NCBI GenBank assembly: GCA_964019415.1
Contig: OZ025871.1
Span: forward strand, 6,247,213 to 6,311,212
DNA: 64,000 nucleotides
Origin: Ianthella basta
Lineage: Eukaryota; Porifera; Demospongiae; Verongiida; Ianthellidae
Direction of reading: 5' to 3'
Shown: positions 10,105 to 21,700 of the stretch, one piece after another
Numbering within the stretch: the stretch's first letter is position 1
Layout of the letters: each line of letters begins with the position of its first letter
The notes under the pieces: model-generated
Told to the model about the DNA's origin: nothing
Databases searched by the model: none
The model's input: only the letters and a program-made list of their open reading frames with translations
Program-made: the position numbers and the translations under genes

Positions 10105-11553
10105 TAATTGTACATGGCTCTTGAGTGCATCCAATTGACTAATGCATGCACATGTCTAGATCTGTCAGTATACAGTCAGTGCACATGGCCAACTGTGTGT
10201 GTAAGTTATACACGTACATGAACACATGTACAGGAATGTCTGCCCTGTGTGACAGCAGTAAAAGTGTCAGGTTGAATGCATGCATTAAGCTTGAGCATTG
10301 GCATGGGAGGCTATTGACGTCAAATGAAACATTTAACCATGAGGGGGTTAGTGCAATGAGAAATGAGCAATGAGCGTCAATGACATTACATCAGAAACAA
10401 CTATGCTTGGTCACAGAATGACAACTGTACAGCAACACATGGAAATGTGTGGATAATGCTTGGTCTGTGTGATCATAACAGTATCACAATACACAAAGCG
10501 TGCACACTAGAATGTGGAGTGACTACAGCAATAGAGAACAATGCTTCAAGGGTATTAGTGCCATCAGTATTGCAATAACTGAACCTTTCACAGTGTAGTG
10601 GCTGGTGTTATGCGCTAATTCAATGTATGGTAAAGTTAATCCGCTGCATGCAGTGTGTGCATACATCCTGGCTTCCAGCTGTCTTCTACAGGTGTGGCAT
10701 GAGTACAATGTCCCAATGAGTTACCGCAAACAGCTAGTGAAGCAAATCATAATACATGCAGACTACAGCCCTCATGCAAACATGTGCTTCATACCTGCAT
10801 TACTAGTCTACCAAAAAGTATTCTTGTTTGTTTATGCCAAGCCCGGAACCCATTTAAGGTTATCATTCACCACATCCTATTTCTAGCTCAGCTGGTTTCC
10901 AAACAGCATATACATCTTTCAATCAATCACCCAAAAGTGGCCATTATTGACCTTCTGCCTCCTTGCCACCATTTTTACTGACTATTTCTATATGCAAATG
11001 AGGATATATAATTATCATTAATTTTTGTCAATATCTGAAATTGAAAAGATGTCCAACATGTTTTTGTCCTACCAATGCATCTCACATCACTACTTCAAAT
11101 CTGCATGATAGGGAAATATGCAAAACTTTGCACTAAGGCATGCACATCTTCAGGTTTATGCACATGTGTGACTCTCAGCTCACCTCCATAAATATGTGGG
11201 TAAGCTAATAATCACTGCCTGTGCATACACTCTTCTTAGACTAGCTGCTGTCCACATCTGCATAGAGCCACATACGTACATCAATATATGCCCACAAATA
11301 TCACAGCTCACACTGGCAACCACCTCTATTTATAAGCCACTTGCATACCAATCTTATGAAGATCACACAACTTACCTTTACTTCTTGCACTGGACATTAT
11401 GTAGGGACAACAGAGCTAGACATACTGTTACAGTATTATATGCTAGAAAACAAGCACAACACCTGAGCCCTGTAGAGGTTCATTACTGTGTGGTCACAAA
11501 GGCAGGAAAGTTTAGTGTCCTTCAAACGCAGTATTCACTTCAAACAGGTGCAA

Positions 11554-11581
11554 GATGTTTCGATCTGTGGATCTTCATCAG
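11554..11581 (-). ncRNA. Hammerhead-like core, left end of Penelope fragment
   Basis: On the minus strand: CTGATGA, a short stem (AGATC, loop, GATC), then GAAACATC. This is closer to the canonical CUGAUGA...GAAA core than the other copies in the window. Confidence 0.5.
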
Positions 11582-12194
11582 CTGTAATACAAAATAGGGA
11601 GTGTGACATTAAATAAGGCAGAACAACACCAACCAACATCACCATTGAAAGCGAGACACCTCCCAAGCTCTTATACATTCCATACTTCAAAGGAGTCAGT
11701 GAACGTTGTGCCACCACTGGGAATGAAACAGTAAAAACATTCAGAAGCACCCTCAGAATCTCCCTATAGTGAAGGTGAGGTAGCCAAGACCAGACAGGAA
11801 GAATAAAATTGTAGTGCATCCCTGGACCAACCAGTACCAGGTCAACTGGAAGGAAGCTATAAATTGGAGAAGAAAGGTCCTAGAGATGCTACACATCCGC
11901 CAGCAACATCAGACATCAAACTGGACTGTGGCCTCAACAACAACCCACCTGGCTCCCCTTGCTGGACAAGCCTCCTTCCCACTGCCCCCCTTGAGGGCCC
12001 CCCAGGTGACCTCACTGTACCTCCCATCTCACCCCCTTTAATTTATTACCCATCATCACCCATCCTTTGCATATAATTAATTTTGATGCATCCATCACAT
12101 CACCCCACATTACGCAACTTCCCACCAACGTCTTGACACCCAATGACACATACACCCTTATTCAGTGTCATGTTTCCTAAGTTTTGTATTACAG

Positions 12195-12222
12195 CTGAGG
12201 AAGATCCACGGATTGAAAGGTC
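12195..12222 (+). ncRNA. Hammerhead-like core, right end of Penelope fragment
   Basis: CTGAGGA, a short stem, then GAAAGGTC. The core is recognisable and diverged by a few bases from the left-end copy, as expected for a decaying terminal repeat. Confidence 0.4.
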
Positions 12223-12725
12223 CTGTACCCATTAGAAGTGGATACTGCATGCACTGGAAGCTCACAAACTTCCCTTACACCTGCAGCTGAGCCCTGACTG
12301 CATGCAGTGTACAAAGAGCAGAGCAAAGTATAGCTATCGAAGATATACATGCAGTAATGTTTGTTTTAATTATGGGTTCAGTGTGATTGACCCCACATGT
12401 GTTCATAGCCTCTAAGAGGAAAGTCATTTTTGTGTATAGAGTATATGGCATTTTAGTCACACTGGGATGTTTAGAATGTGACAATCACTGTTAATAACAG
12501 AAAGGCCACACACTAGTATTGCACACATGCAGGCACACATACCCTAGCATTAATTGTCCATGGCCATGCACATATAAGTTACATGAGCACAGCCTATGTA
12601 CTCTTTAGTCTTTACTTTACTCTCATGCTTCACTGCTAACACTGTCACATCTATAGTACTGTCAGTACTAGTTCCTCGGAGAGACATGCAAGCACCATCT
12701 GGCACTCTACACAATACCACCAAAC

Positions 12726-13169
12726 TCAATGAGGAGCAGTTTCTATCATTATGCTTGTCAATCATTAATTTACCAGTAATTTTGAGGATGTAACACGTAG
12801 TGTATGTGTGTGGACAAATAATTCACCTGGTGTGCCTTCTGATTAATAGGCAATGCAAGAGCAAATGTAGAGTGCTCCCTCGCCAGCAATGAAGGGGAGA
12901 AACAACTGCTAACAGGCCAGGGGATAATGGTGTGGTGTTCTTTGAGTGAGTCTTAGTGGCTAAAAGTACAAGTTAGTAGCTAGATAAGTCCTTGCAATGT
13001 AGCTAGCTATCTGATGTCTAAAACTGCTCCACACTTCTTCCTTAATTGACTGTTGATCCATCAGTCTCTATTGTTTATGCAGTGTTATATGTTGACCGCC
13101 ACATGGCATTGACATGTAGGTAAGACTTCAATGTAACCTCTGTGCTTGAGTGTACCAACTCTACCTATG
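12726..13169. other. Non-coding spacer before the LTR element
   Basis: No gene, hairpin or repeat boundary could be supported in this stretch. Confidence 0.4.
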
Positions 13170-13173
13170 CTAG

Positions 13174-13447
13174 TGTGACACTGTGTGGACCCTTGTGTTA
13201 ACTGTGTGTGGATGATTGTGTTGTGTACATGTGTATCTGTAATTTAAAAAGTTATGTATCCACACCTGATTAGAACTCTGTGATCATCCGGTTGTGGTTG
13301 CACCTTAGTCAGTCACGATCAGAGACCCTGTAGTGCTCACAGGTTTGGTTCACCTTGTTACTTCATTGATTGTTGACTTGTGCCCGCGAAGTGTTCGTTG
13401 CATGCCCGTCCGTTTTCCAGCCCCAACGAGTTGTACAGCGTTCTACA
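13174..13447 (+). repeat. 5' LTR of the Ty3/Gypsy element
   Basis: A 274-bp direct repeat starting TGTGACACTG and ending GCGTTCTACA. It is followed at once by a primer-binding-site-like segment beginning ATTGGCGTAGTCGGC. Confidence 0.95.
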
Positions 13448-16400
13448 ATTGGCGTAGTCGGCAGGATTTTTGGAGGAATGGCGGGGAAACCAGTTGTCCT
13501 TCCTGACGCGTATGCAGGCGATGGGAACTGGGATGAGTGGCTCGACCACTTCGGTAACGTCGCGGCGGTGAACAAGTGGACCCCTGAACAGAAGCTACTG
13601 TGGCTGAAGGTCCGCCTGACAGGACGGGCCCAACGGGCATTTAAGCAGCTGTCCGAGGCAGCGCAGGGAGACTACGAGGAGGCTGTCAAGGCGCTGCGCG
13701 AACGCTTTGAACCAGAGAGCAAGCGTGCCTTGTACGTGGCGGAGTTTCACACGCGCGCGAAGAGCAAGTCTGAGGGATGGGCCGATTTTGGCGAGGAACT
13801 CAGAGTGTTAGCTGATCGGGCATTCCCCACCTTGAGCATAGACGCTCGACAGCTGCTGGCCCTACAGCAGTATCTGGGTCAGAATGACAATCCCCAGATT
13901 GCTTTTGCCGTGAAACAGCGACACCCTACCACAGTAGAGGCCGCGGTGAGTGCTACCCTTGAGCTAGAGTCGTACCTGCTTCCAAAGCAGCGTGTAGCAC
14001 GGGTGGAAGAAGCGTCTGTAGATCGAGTTGGGGGAAGACCAGATGCTTTGCTGGAGACCATGTCAACCATCCTTGAACGCCTCGAGCGTCTGGAAACTCA
14101 GTCATCTGCAACCCGAAGAGACCGTCAACCCCAATCCAGAGATCCATCAGCCCCTGTCGTCTGCCACAAGTGTGGCAAAGAAGGGCACTATGCTCGAGGA
14201 TGTGCAGCAAAGAAGTTGCCGGGAAACGGCCGACCCTCGGCGTAGTGGGGCCTACGTTCGAGGGAGAAGTGGAAATGCCCAAGCAGTGCCCTCCGCCGAC
14301 AACTGTATATTCTACAGTCTCCGATTCATCATATTTTGTTGCCACCACTATCAACAATGGAAGAGACTCCTTCCTGATTGACACCGGATCAGCTTTTACT
14401 ATCCTAAGGAAAGACACGTGGGAGCGGATTTGCCCGAATGGACCTCCCCTTGAAGCCAGTACCCAGACCTTTGTTGGTGTGAACGGAGACAACCTGGATT
14501 CACATGGTTCCTGTGAGTTGCGCATAAACATTGGGGGTACACATTTTGATCACCGCATTTTTGTTTTGAGCAACATCACCACTGAAGCGTTGCTCGGGTT
14601 AGATTTCTTGGAAGCCCATGATTGCACACTAGCTGTTGGGGCTGGTGAACTTTGCTTTTCAGGGGGTAAGGTGCCATTAAACAAGGCAGGAGGCGGGTGT
14701 ACGCCCGGCCCTACTAAAGTATTGCGTGTTGCAGTGACGACCAAGGTCCCAGCCATGAGTGAGATGGAAGTACTTGCCACCCCTGAGGGCCCAGTTCTGG
14801 GTGGGATCTGGTTAGTGGAGGGAAGAGAGACAGTCTCATCTCCAGTACTAGTAGCTCGAGCCGTGGTAACTGCTCAAGCACAGCAGGGGATCCCTGTCCG
14901 CATCCTTAACCCTGGAAAAGGAGAGGTAACTCTGTACAGTGGCAGTCGAGTGGCTGTAGCCAGCTCCGTGGAGGCCTCCCAGGTTGTGGAGTGTTCAGAC
15001 CAGGAATGTCGCGGAGTGCTCAGCGTTTCACGAGAACTGGAGGGGGACTTGTGGCACACAGTGGAACGTGTGGGGGAACAACTGACGACAGAGCAGCGTG
15101 AGGTACTGTATGCATTTCTAGAGAGTTACGCTGACATTTTCGCTAGCAGTCCTGATGATTTCGGCAGAAACGCCCAGGTGCAACACCAGATCAACACGGG
15201 TGATGCCCGCCCTATCCGACAACGGATCAGGAGAATTCCCCCAGCCCGTAGACAAGAAGTCAGTCAATTGCTACAGGACATGCGCTGCAAGGGGATCATT
15301 CAGCCATCAACGAGTCCCTGGGCTTCCCCGATTGTGCTAGTGCAGAAAAAGGATGGGAGTATCAGGTTTTGCGTAGACTACCGCGAGCTTAACGCAGTGA
15401 CCAGAAAAGACGCATACCCTCTTCCAAGGATAGATGATACGCTTGACACTCTCGCTGGCGCTAAGTGGTTTAGCACCCTAGACCTGCTAAGTGGTTATTG
15501 GCAAGTTGAGATGGACGAGGCAGACAAGCCCAAAACTGCCTTTTGTACGCCAGAGGGTCTCTTTGAGTTTAATGTCATGCCCTTCGGCTTATGCAATGCC
15601 CCAGCGACCTTCCAAAGGTTGATGGACTCGGTCTTGGCAGGACTGCAGTGGAGCAGTTGCCTCGTGTACCTGGACGACATCATTGTGATGGGTAAGACCT
15701 TTGAGGACCATTTGAGAAATCTAGCTGAGATTTTTGACCGTCTGCGTAGTGCCAACCTTAAGCTGAAACCCACAAAATGCGCATTTGCTTGCAAGGAGGT
15801 CGCATTCTTAGGGCACATTGTGTCAGATCAAGGCGTGGCAACCAATCCAGCCCTAACCGAGAAGGTGAGTAATTGGCCAGAACCTCAGTCAGTCCGGGAA
15901 GTGCAGCAGTTTCTTGGATTGGCTAGTTACTACCGGCGGTTTGTGCAGGATTTCGCACAGATCGCCAAACCGCTACACCGGCTAACTGAGAAGTCATGCT
16001 CATTTCGTTGGAGTGCTGAATGTGCATCAGCCTTCCAGGAGCTCCGCCAGAGGTAAGTATCTGCACCGATCTTGGCCTTCCCTGACTTCAACCAACCATT
16101 CATCTTGGACACAGATGCCAGTGATGTGGGAATGGGAGCTGTGCTCTCACAAGTCCAGGGTGGTCAGGAGCAGGTCATCGCCTATGCTAGCCAGGTCTTG
16201 TCCAAACAGGAGAGACGCTATTGTGTCACCAGACGAAAATTGTTGGCTGTAGTCACGTTTGTGCAGCACTTCCGCCCGTACCTGTTGGGTTCGCACTTCA
16301 CATTGAGAACGGACCACAGCTCCCTCACCTGGCTCTGGAAGTTCAAGGAACCCGAAGGACAACTTGCCCGATGGCTGGAGAGGTTGCAGGAGTATGATTT

Positions 16401-18150
16401 TACTGTTCTCCACAGACCTGGTAAGAGACATTCTAATGCTGATGCTCTATCCAGGTTGCCTTGTCATCAATGTGGCCGAGAGACCCACTTGCAGACGCCG
16501 TTCGCAGAAGAGGCTGCTTCCTTGGTGCTTACTGTCTCATGCAGAGGTCAATCTGAGGTTTCACTAAGGGACTTACAGCTTGCTGATCCAGATGTGGGAC
16601 CCATTCTCAGAGGGAAAGACAGTGGTCAGAAACCACCACTTTCGGAGTCCTTGGCCAATGGCCCCAGTTATCGGCGGCTACATCAGATATGGAGACAACT
16701 CATTGTCCAGGACGGCATACTGTGGAGAGTGTTTGAGTCCAATGATGGGAACACTTCTCATTTACAGTTGGTAACCCCCACTGTCTTGAGGGAGGAAGTC
16801 CTACATGATGTCCATGGAGGTACCATGTCGGGTCATCTTGGTGAAGACAAGACGCTGGCTAAACTCAAGGAGAGGTACTATTGGCCTGGGCACTTCAACG
16901 ATGTGCAGAAGTGGTGTCGGACTTGCTCGCAGTGCACTACCCGGAAGTCTGCCCACCCTAAGAGGAAGGCGCCATTGCAACCCGTCACTGTGGGGTACCC
17001 GATGCAATTGGTGGCAGTGGACATCCTTGGTCCACTTCCCGAGTCGCCTAAGGGGAACTCATACCTGTTGGTAGCGGGCGACTACTTCACACGTTGGATG
17101 GAAGCCTATCCCATCCCGAACCAAGAAGCTTCCACCGTGGCCAAGACTTTGACCAATGAGTTGTTCCTGCGATTTTCCCCACCAGAGCAGCTCCATTCCG
17201 ACCAGGGTCGCCAGTTTGAAGCACAAGTTCTTGCTGAAGTATGTCGGTTGCTGAACATCAAGAAGACAAGAACAACCCCCTATCACCCTCAAAGTGATGG
17301 ACTCGTAGAGCGGTTCAACCGTACCCTCCTGAGCATGCTGTCTATCATGGTTGGCACCCATCATGATACATGGGAAGAACATGTACGAGCAGTATGCATG
17401 GCCTACAACACCAGCCTGCAGCCAACAACTGGATACTCGCCTTTTTTCCTCATGTTTGGAAGACAGGCACGCCTCCCAATTGAACTCACATATGGTACGT
17501 CGGACATCACTCCCCAGCCGGCAAGTGAATATGCTGCTGCACTGCAGAGGATGCTTGGTTCTGCTTATGAGAGCGTGCGGAAGAACTTCAAGTTGAAGTT
17601 ATCCAGACAGAAGGATTTCTATGACCGCAAGATCCACGGAGAGCCCTATGAGCGGGACAGTTTAGTTTGGCTGCACTCAATGGTTGTCCCAAAAGGGCAA
17701 TCTCGTAAGCTGCATCATCCCTGGACTGGGCCCTATCGCATTGTGAAGCAGTTGTCTGATGTCACTTACCGGATTCAACATACCCGTGGAAGGAAACAGC
17801 GTTTGGTTGTTCACTTTGACCGATTGAAACCATGCGTAGAGGGGACCCGATTCACTGATGATGAGAAACCGTCACCTCCTGCCCTCACTACTTCCCCTAC
17901 CGGGATAACCACAGAACCTCCAGTGTTTGGCAAGCAGCTTCAAACTGTTGAGGCTGACGACACAGCCTCCCACCAATCTCCAAGTCTTTGCCCTGCCAGG
18001 GCACGTCCTCCAATTGGTCAACGTGATGTTCCAGACATGGCCACTCGATGTCCAAGCCGTTACCCTACCAGAACACACCGTCCACCAGATCGGTATGGTG
18101 GTTTTATATTGTACTGAATCCGGGACGGATTCTTCCCACGACGGGAGCTG

Positions 18151-18424
18151 TGTGACACTGTGTGGACCCTTGTGTTAACTGTGTGTGGATGATTGTGTTG
18201 TGTACATGTGTATCTGTAATTTAAAAAGTTATGTATCCACACCTGATTAGAACTCTGTGATCATCCGGTTGTGGTTGCACCTTAGTCAGTCACGATCAGA
18301 GACCCTGTAGTGCTCACAGGTTTGGTTCACCTTGTTACTTCATTGATTGTTGACTTGTGCCCGCGAAGTGTTCGTTGCATGCCCGTCCGTTTTCCAGCCC
18401 CAACGAGTTGTACAGCGTTCTACA
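18151..18424 (+). repeat. 3' LTR of the Ty3/Gypsy element
   Basis: Same length and, as read, the same sequence as the 5' LTR. It is preceded by a short purine-rich tract (ACGGGAG) that may serve as the polypurine tract, and followed by the CTAG flank repeat. Confidence 0.95.
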
Positions 18425-18794
18425 CTAGCAAGCTAGTTAGGCCATCACCTGCATGTGGGCAGTCCTTTGATGGAATGAGCTTACTACCTCAACTGAAAGC
18501 AGTTTCGCATATCCATGGAGCTACAGTACTCTAAAATGTTGGCAAACCCTTAGTCTCGCACGCGAGACCAGCAATCATAAAAATCATGGAGCTAAAACTG
18601 TGACGTCATGACCGCCATTTTTAGAATTCCCCTCCCCACCCCCAGGGCAGGGGGGGTCGGACAAGTCCTGGGATTGCGCAATACCAGCACCTCAATAATT
18701 GCATTCCTGACATTCCAATCGCGTATCCATATGTTAGCTGACTGTGCTCCAAGGCCGAATGTGCATGCCCTGAGCCATGGCAGGGCCTTGTACT

Positions 18795-21700
18795 TTTTTT
18801 TTTTTTTTTTTTTGCATATTTCCTGAATTACACATCCGTAATCAATCAGAAATGATAACAGTAATAGGCACACATGCGCACTGCCCATATATAACATAAG
18901 TTTCATGTAATAATACACGGTACAAGGGTACATCATGGCATAATTAGATAATGGTTAGTGGGTCAGATTCTGATATGTGGGTCCAATACAAGACATTTAC
19001 AGGTGATTAGTTGTATTATTGCAAGCGTCATTCTCACTCTCGGATGTGAGCCTCCGCCGTGACGAGATCACAGCTGTCACATCCCTTCACCACGTGCTTG
19101 GAACTTGATCGAGCTCCCCGTATGCACATGATTGCAGATCGGAGCAGGGAAAAACTGAGGTGAGTGCGAATCCAGCCCAGTGTGGATGAGTAGGCCTCCT
19201 GTCTCTTCTCTGACAGGAGTGAAGCCAATCTCTTGTAGAATGTGGACGCCAAGTTCCCCATTCCGCCTGAGGTGGAGAAGACCAAGGGCGTAAATGAGCC
19301 ATGCTCCACTTCAATGATGCGTTGTTCATACTTTCGTTTCTTGGCATTTTCCTCGCGTCTGAAGCAAGACTCCAGGGATGACCGTTTGTATGATTGCGCG
19401 TTTGGGTTAAAAACCTTGACATCAAAAAATGCGCACTGACGGTTGCCACCCCAAAATCCTCTGGCTCGGATGTCTGCCCTTGCATTGTCTTCCTGGTTGG
19501 CTGAGGCAAAATCAAGAGACTCTCCATCAAGAGGTTGGAGATCAGGCTCAAGGGTCACATCAGGGCAAACTTCAGCAAGAAGCTTCCCTGTGAAATCCCT
19601 CACTTCATTATGTCGGAGACTGGGAAAAGCACCATTGGGACAATTTAAGGCATGGTTGATGGAGAAGGCACTCCCACACTCACACCTGGTCGGCAGCTTT
19701 TCAGGCAACCATCCATACCTCAAGCACAAGGCATCTCGAAATGCCCCCTTGTGAAGTACAAACCCATGGCGTTCAAGTGGCACTGCTGAGAGCCAGTTTG
19801 ATGCTCCCTTATCGCTGACAAGCTTGGCAGCCCTTCCAAGTGTCTCAGGCAGTGTAAGACTCTTCACCCTCTCCTCGACTTCTTTGCGTTGGTTTACTTT
19901 TAGCCTCGATTTCCTCTTCTTTTGTTCAATCTCCACATCAATGCTGTCGGCATTCTTCTCCTCCATTATCAACTCTACCAGGGGTGCTGTCACATCCACT
20001 GATGCATCATACCGCGAACTGCACTGGTGGGTGGGATCAATGATTCCTAACCCACCATTTCTGCAAGGGAGCGCCAGCAGTTGCCGTTCTTCATCGGTTA
20101 CAGTCTTCCTGCCTGTAATGGCAGGAATGAATTTGTGCCTGAGTACTTCCTCAAGTGGGGCCATGTGGTCTGAGATGCCGGGGGTAGTTCTCATGAGGTA
20201 CGTCCATTTTGCTATCAACCCATGTGTGAGTGCGGCATACGCAGCCTGTGGTTCTGTCTTTGCCACCTCGGAGAGATTCTCCAGTTCGTCCACCCACGTG
20301 GAAATCTTCGTGGCCACGAAGTCGCTTAGGAAAGAGTCACTCCCCAAGGCCGAACCAAGGTGCCTCTGACCCGTGGATGTGATGTGTATGTTGCAATCCT
20401 CAAAGACCTCCTTGGCAGTCTCCAAATGCTGTTCCTTGGTCAGGAGCCATGTCTTTGAAGGATTGGGATGGTACCCAAACGAAGGACCTATGCTCTGAAT
20501 TCTTGTCCACCAGTCTTTTAGTTGTGTTATCTTTCCTCCTGCTGATGCGTCATTGGCGAACCACAACTGTCTATACAACCCCTGCAGCTTCTGGATCAAA
20601 GGCAGAATGGCAATGCCGTATATGGACATGGCAAGGGGGTCACCTTGGGTAGTTCCTTCTCTTGAGTACACCGTTTCCCCATCTATGAACAAGGCAGCAT
20701 CTCCTCTATAGGTGTTGGTAGCGACTATCGCTAACGATGGACACAGAGAGTGGATGTTGACGAGGGCAGCTTTTCGGTTCAAGGAATTGAAGGCATTGGT
20801 GGCGTCAACTAGCAAAATGGCTTCTGTTTGTTCATCATTGAAGATTCTTCGCATGGCATGGACTCCAGCCTCACAGCCTGACACTTGCCCCACACACAAC
20901 TGAACACTCCCAGCAGCTTCTTTGATGTCCTGGCCAATTACCGACAGAACTGCTTTGCTAATGATTCTTCTGAGTACTTCTGCAACTCCTATCGGTCTCA
21001 CGCCCGGGTTCTTGGTCAAGGCAATTAACCTACAGGCTGTGTAGCTGCTCAGGATAGAGGGATCCAGGTACTCACTGCTGATTCGTTTAGCTACACTAGA
21101 TATACTATTGCACAGATCTGAAGAAGCCTTTCTAAAGGATGTGCACATCCTCCTCCAACCAGCTGCGTCAATTCCTGATGGACCAGCAGTGCCTTCTGTG
21201 TGTAGAGCAGCTCTTCGGATTGCTTCTCCATCGATCCTCTCAAAAATGATTGGATGGAAAGGTATCTTAGCCGCTTCGATCAGCACCCCTTCAGAGATCT
21301 GCTGAGCTTCTGGATGTTTCTCCTTCAGTACCTCAAGAACAGTTTTACTACCTTGCTTTTCTTGATCTACGGTTTCCCTGGCTGAGAGTGAACTTCCCTG
21401 AATTTTTGATAGCATCCGTAGGGCTGACTTCACACTTCCTTTCCTGATACGCTTCGAGAAGGACTTGGCCAGCCTTTCAGTGTGATCATCGCCTGAGAAC
21501 GTGTTAGGCAACTTCTGCTGGATGGTTCTGCCCTCGAGTAGCAAGGCGGGTATATCACCTTGCTGCCACAGTGACAACCGTCTCTCTAAACACTTAACAT
21601 GGTCTTTCACCTTCGATCTGCTATGTGGCTTTTGAAGGAGCAGATGGGGCATTACCATTACTGCTGTGAAGGCTACCGATTCAAGAGGGGTGGATTCACC

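Larger units (their letters stand above)
11476..12285 (+). mobile_element. Penelope-like retroelement fragment with inverted ends
   Basis: Plus-strand translation shows the end of a Penelope-type RT region (LLYIPYFKGVSER near 11660) and the end of its GIY-YIG endonuclease (INWRRKVLEMLHIRQ near 11860), close to the same motifs in the element at 52.9-53.5 kb. Hammerhead-like cores lie at both ends in opposite orientation (11554-11581 minus, 12195-12222 plus), matching the inverted pseudo-LTRs known for this class. An imperfect flanking repeat around CTGAGCCCTG fits a target duplication. The copy is internally shortened and not functional. Confidence 0.7.
10122..12725. repeat. Direct duplication, copy 2
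   Basis: Colinear with 7685-9760. It is longer because an 0.8-kb Penelope-like fragment (11476-12285) interrupts it at a point where copy 1 runs straight through (the ACCTGAGCTCTGACTG region near 9251). Confidence 0.75.
13174..18424 (+). mobile_element. Ty3/Gypsy LTR retrotransposon, nearly whole
   Basis: Two 274-bp LTRs (TG...CA) that look identical by eye bound a 5.25-kb element, with a 4-bp CTAG repeat on both flanks. The parts are in Ty3/Gypsy order: a gag-like region (about 13.4-14.25 kb) ending in a CCHC knuckle (CHKCGKEGHYARGC); a pol region overlapping its end with protease (LIDTGSAFTIL), reverse transcriptase (YLDDI), RNase H, and an integrase with zinc-binding and DDE regions and a GPY-type C-terminal module, to about 18.1 kb. 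No envelope-like ORF is seen. LTR identity points to recent insertion. It looks almost whole, with about one apparent break, and is best treated as a young fossil. The GC content of its coding part is higher than its surroundings. Confidence 0.93.
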
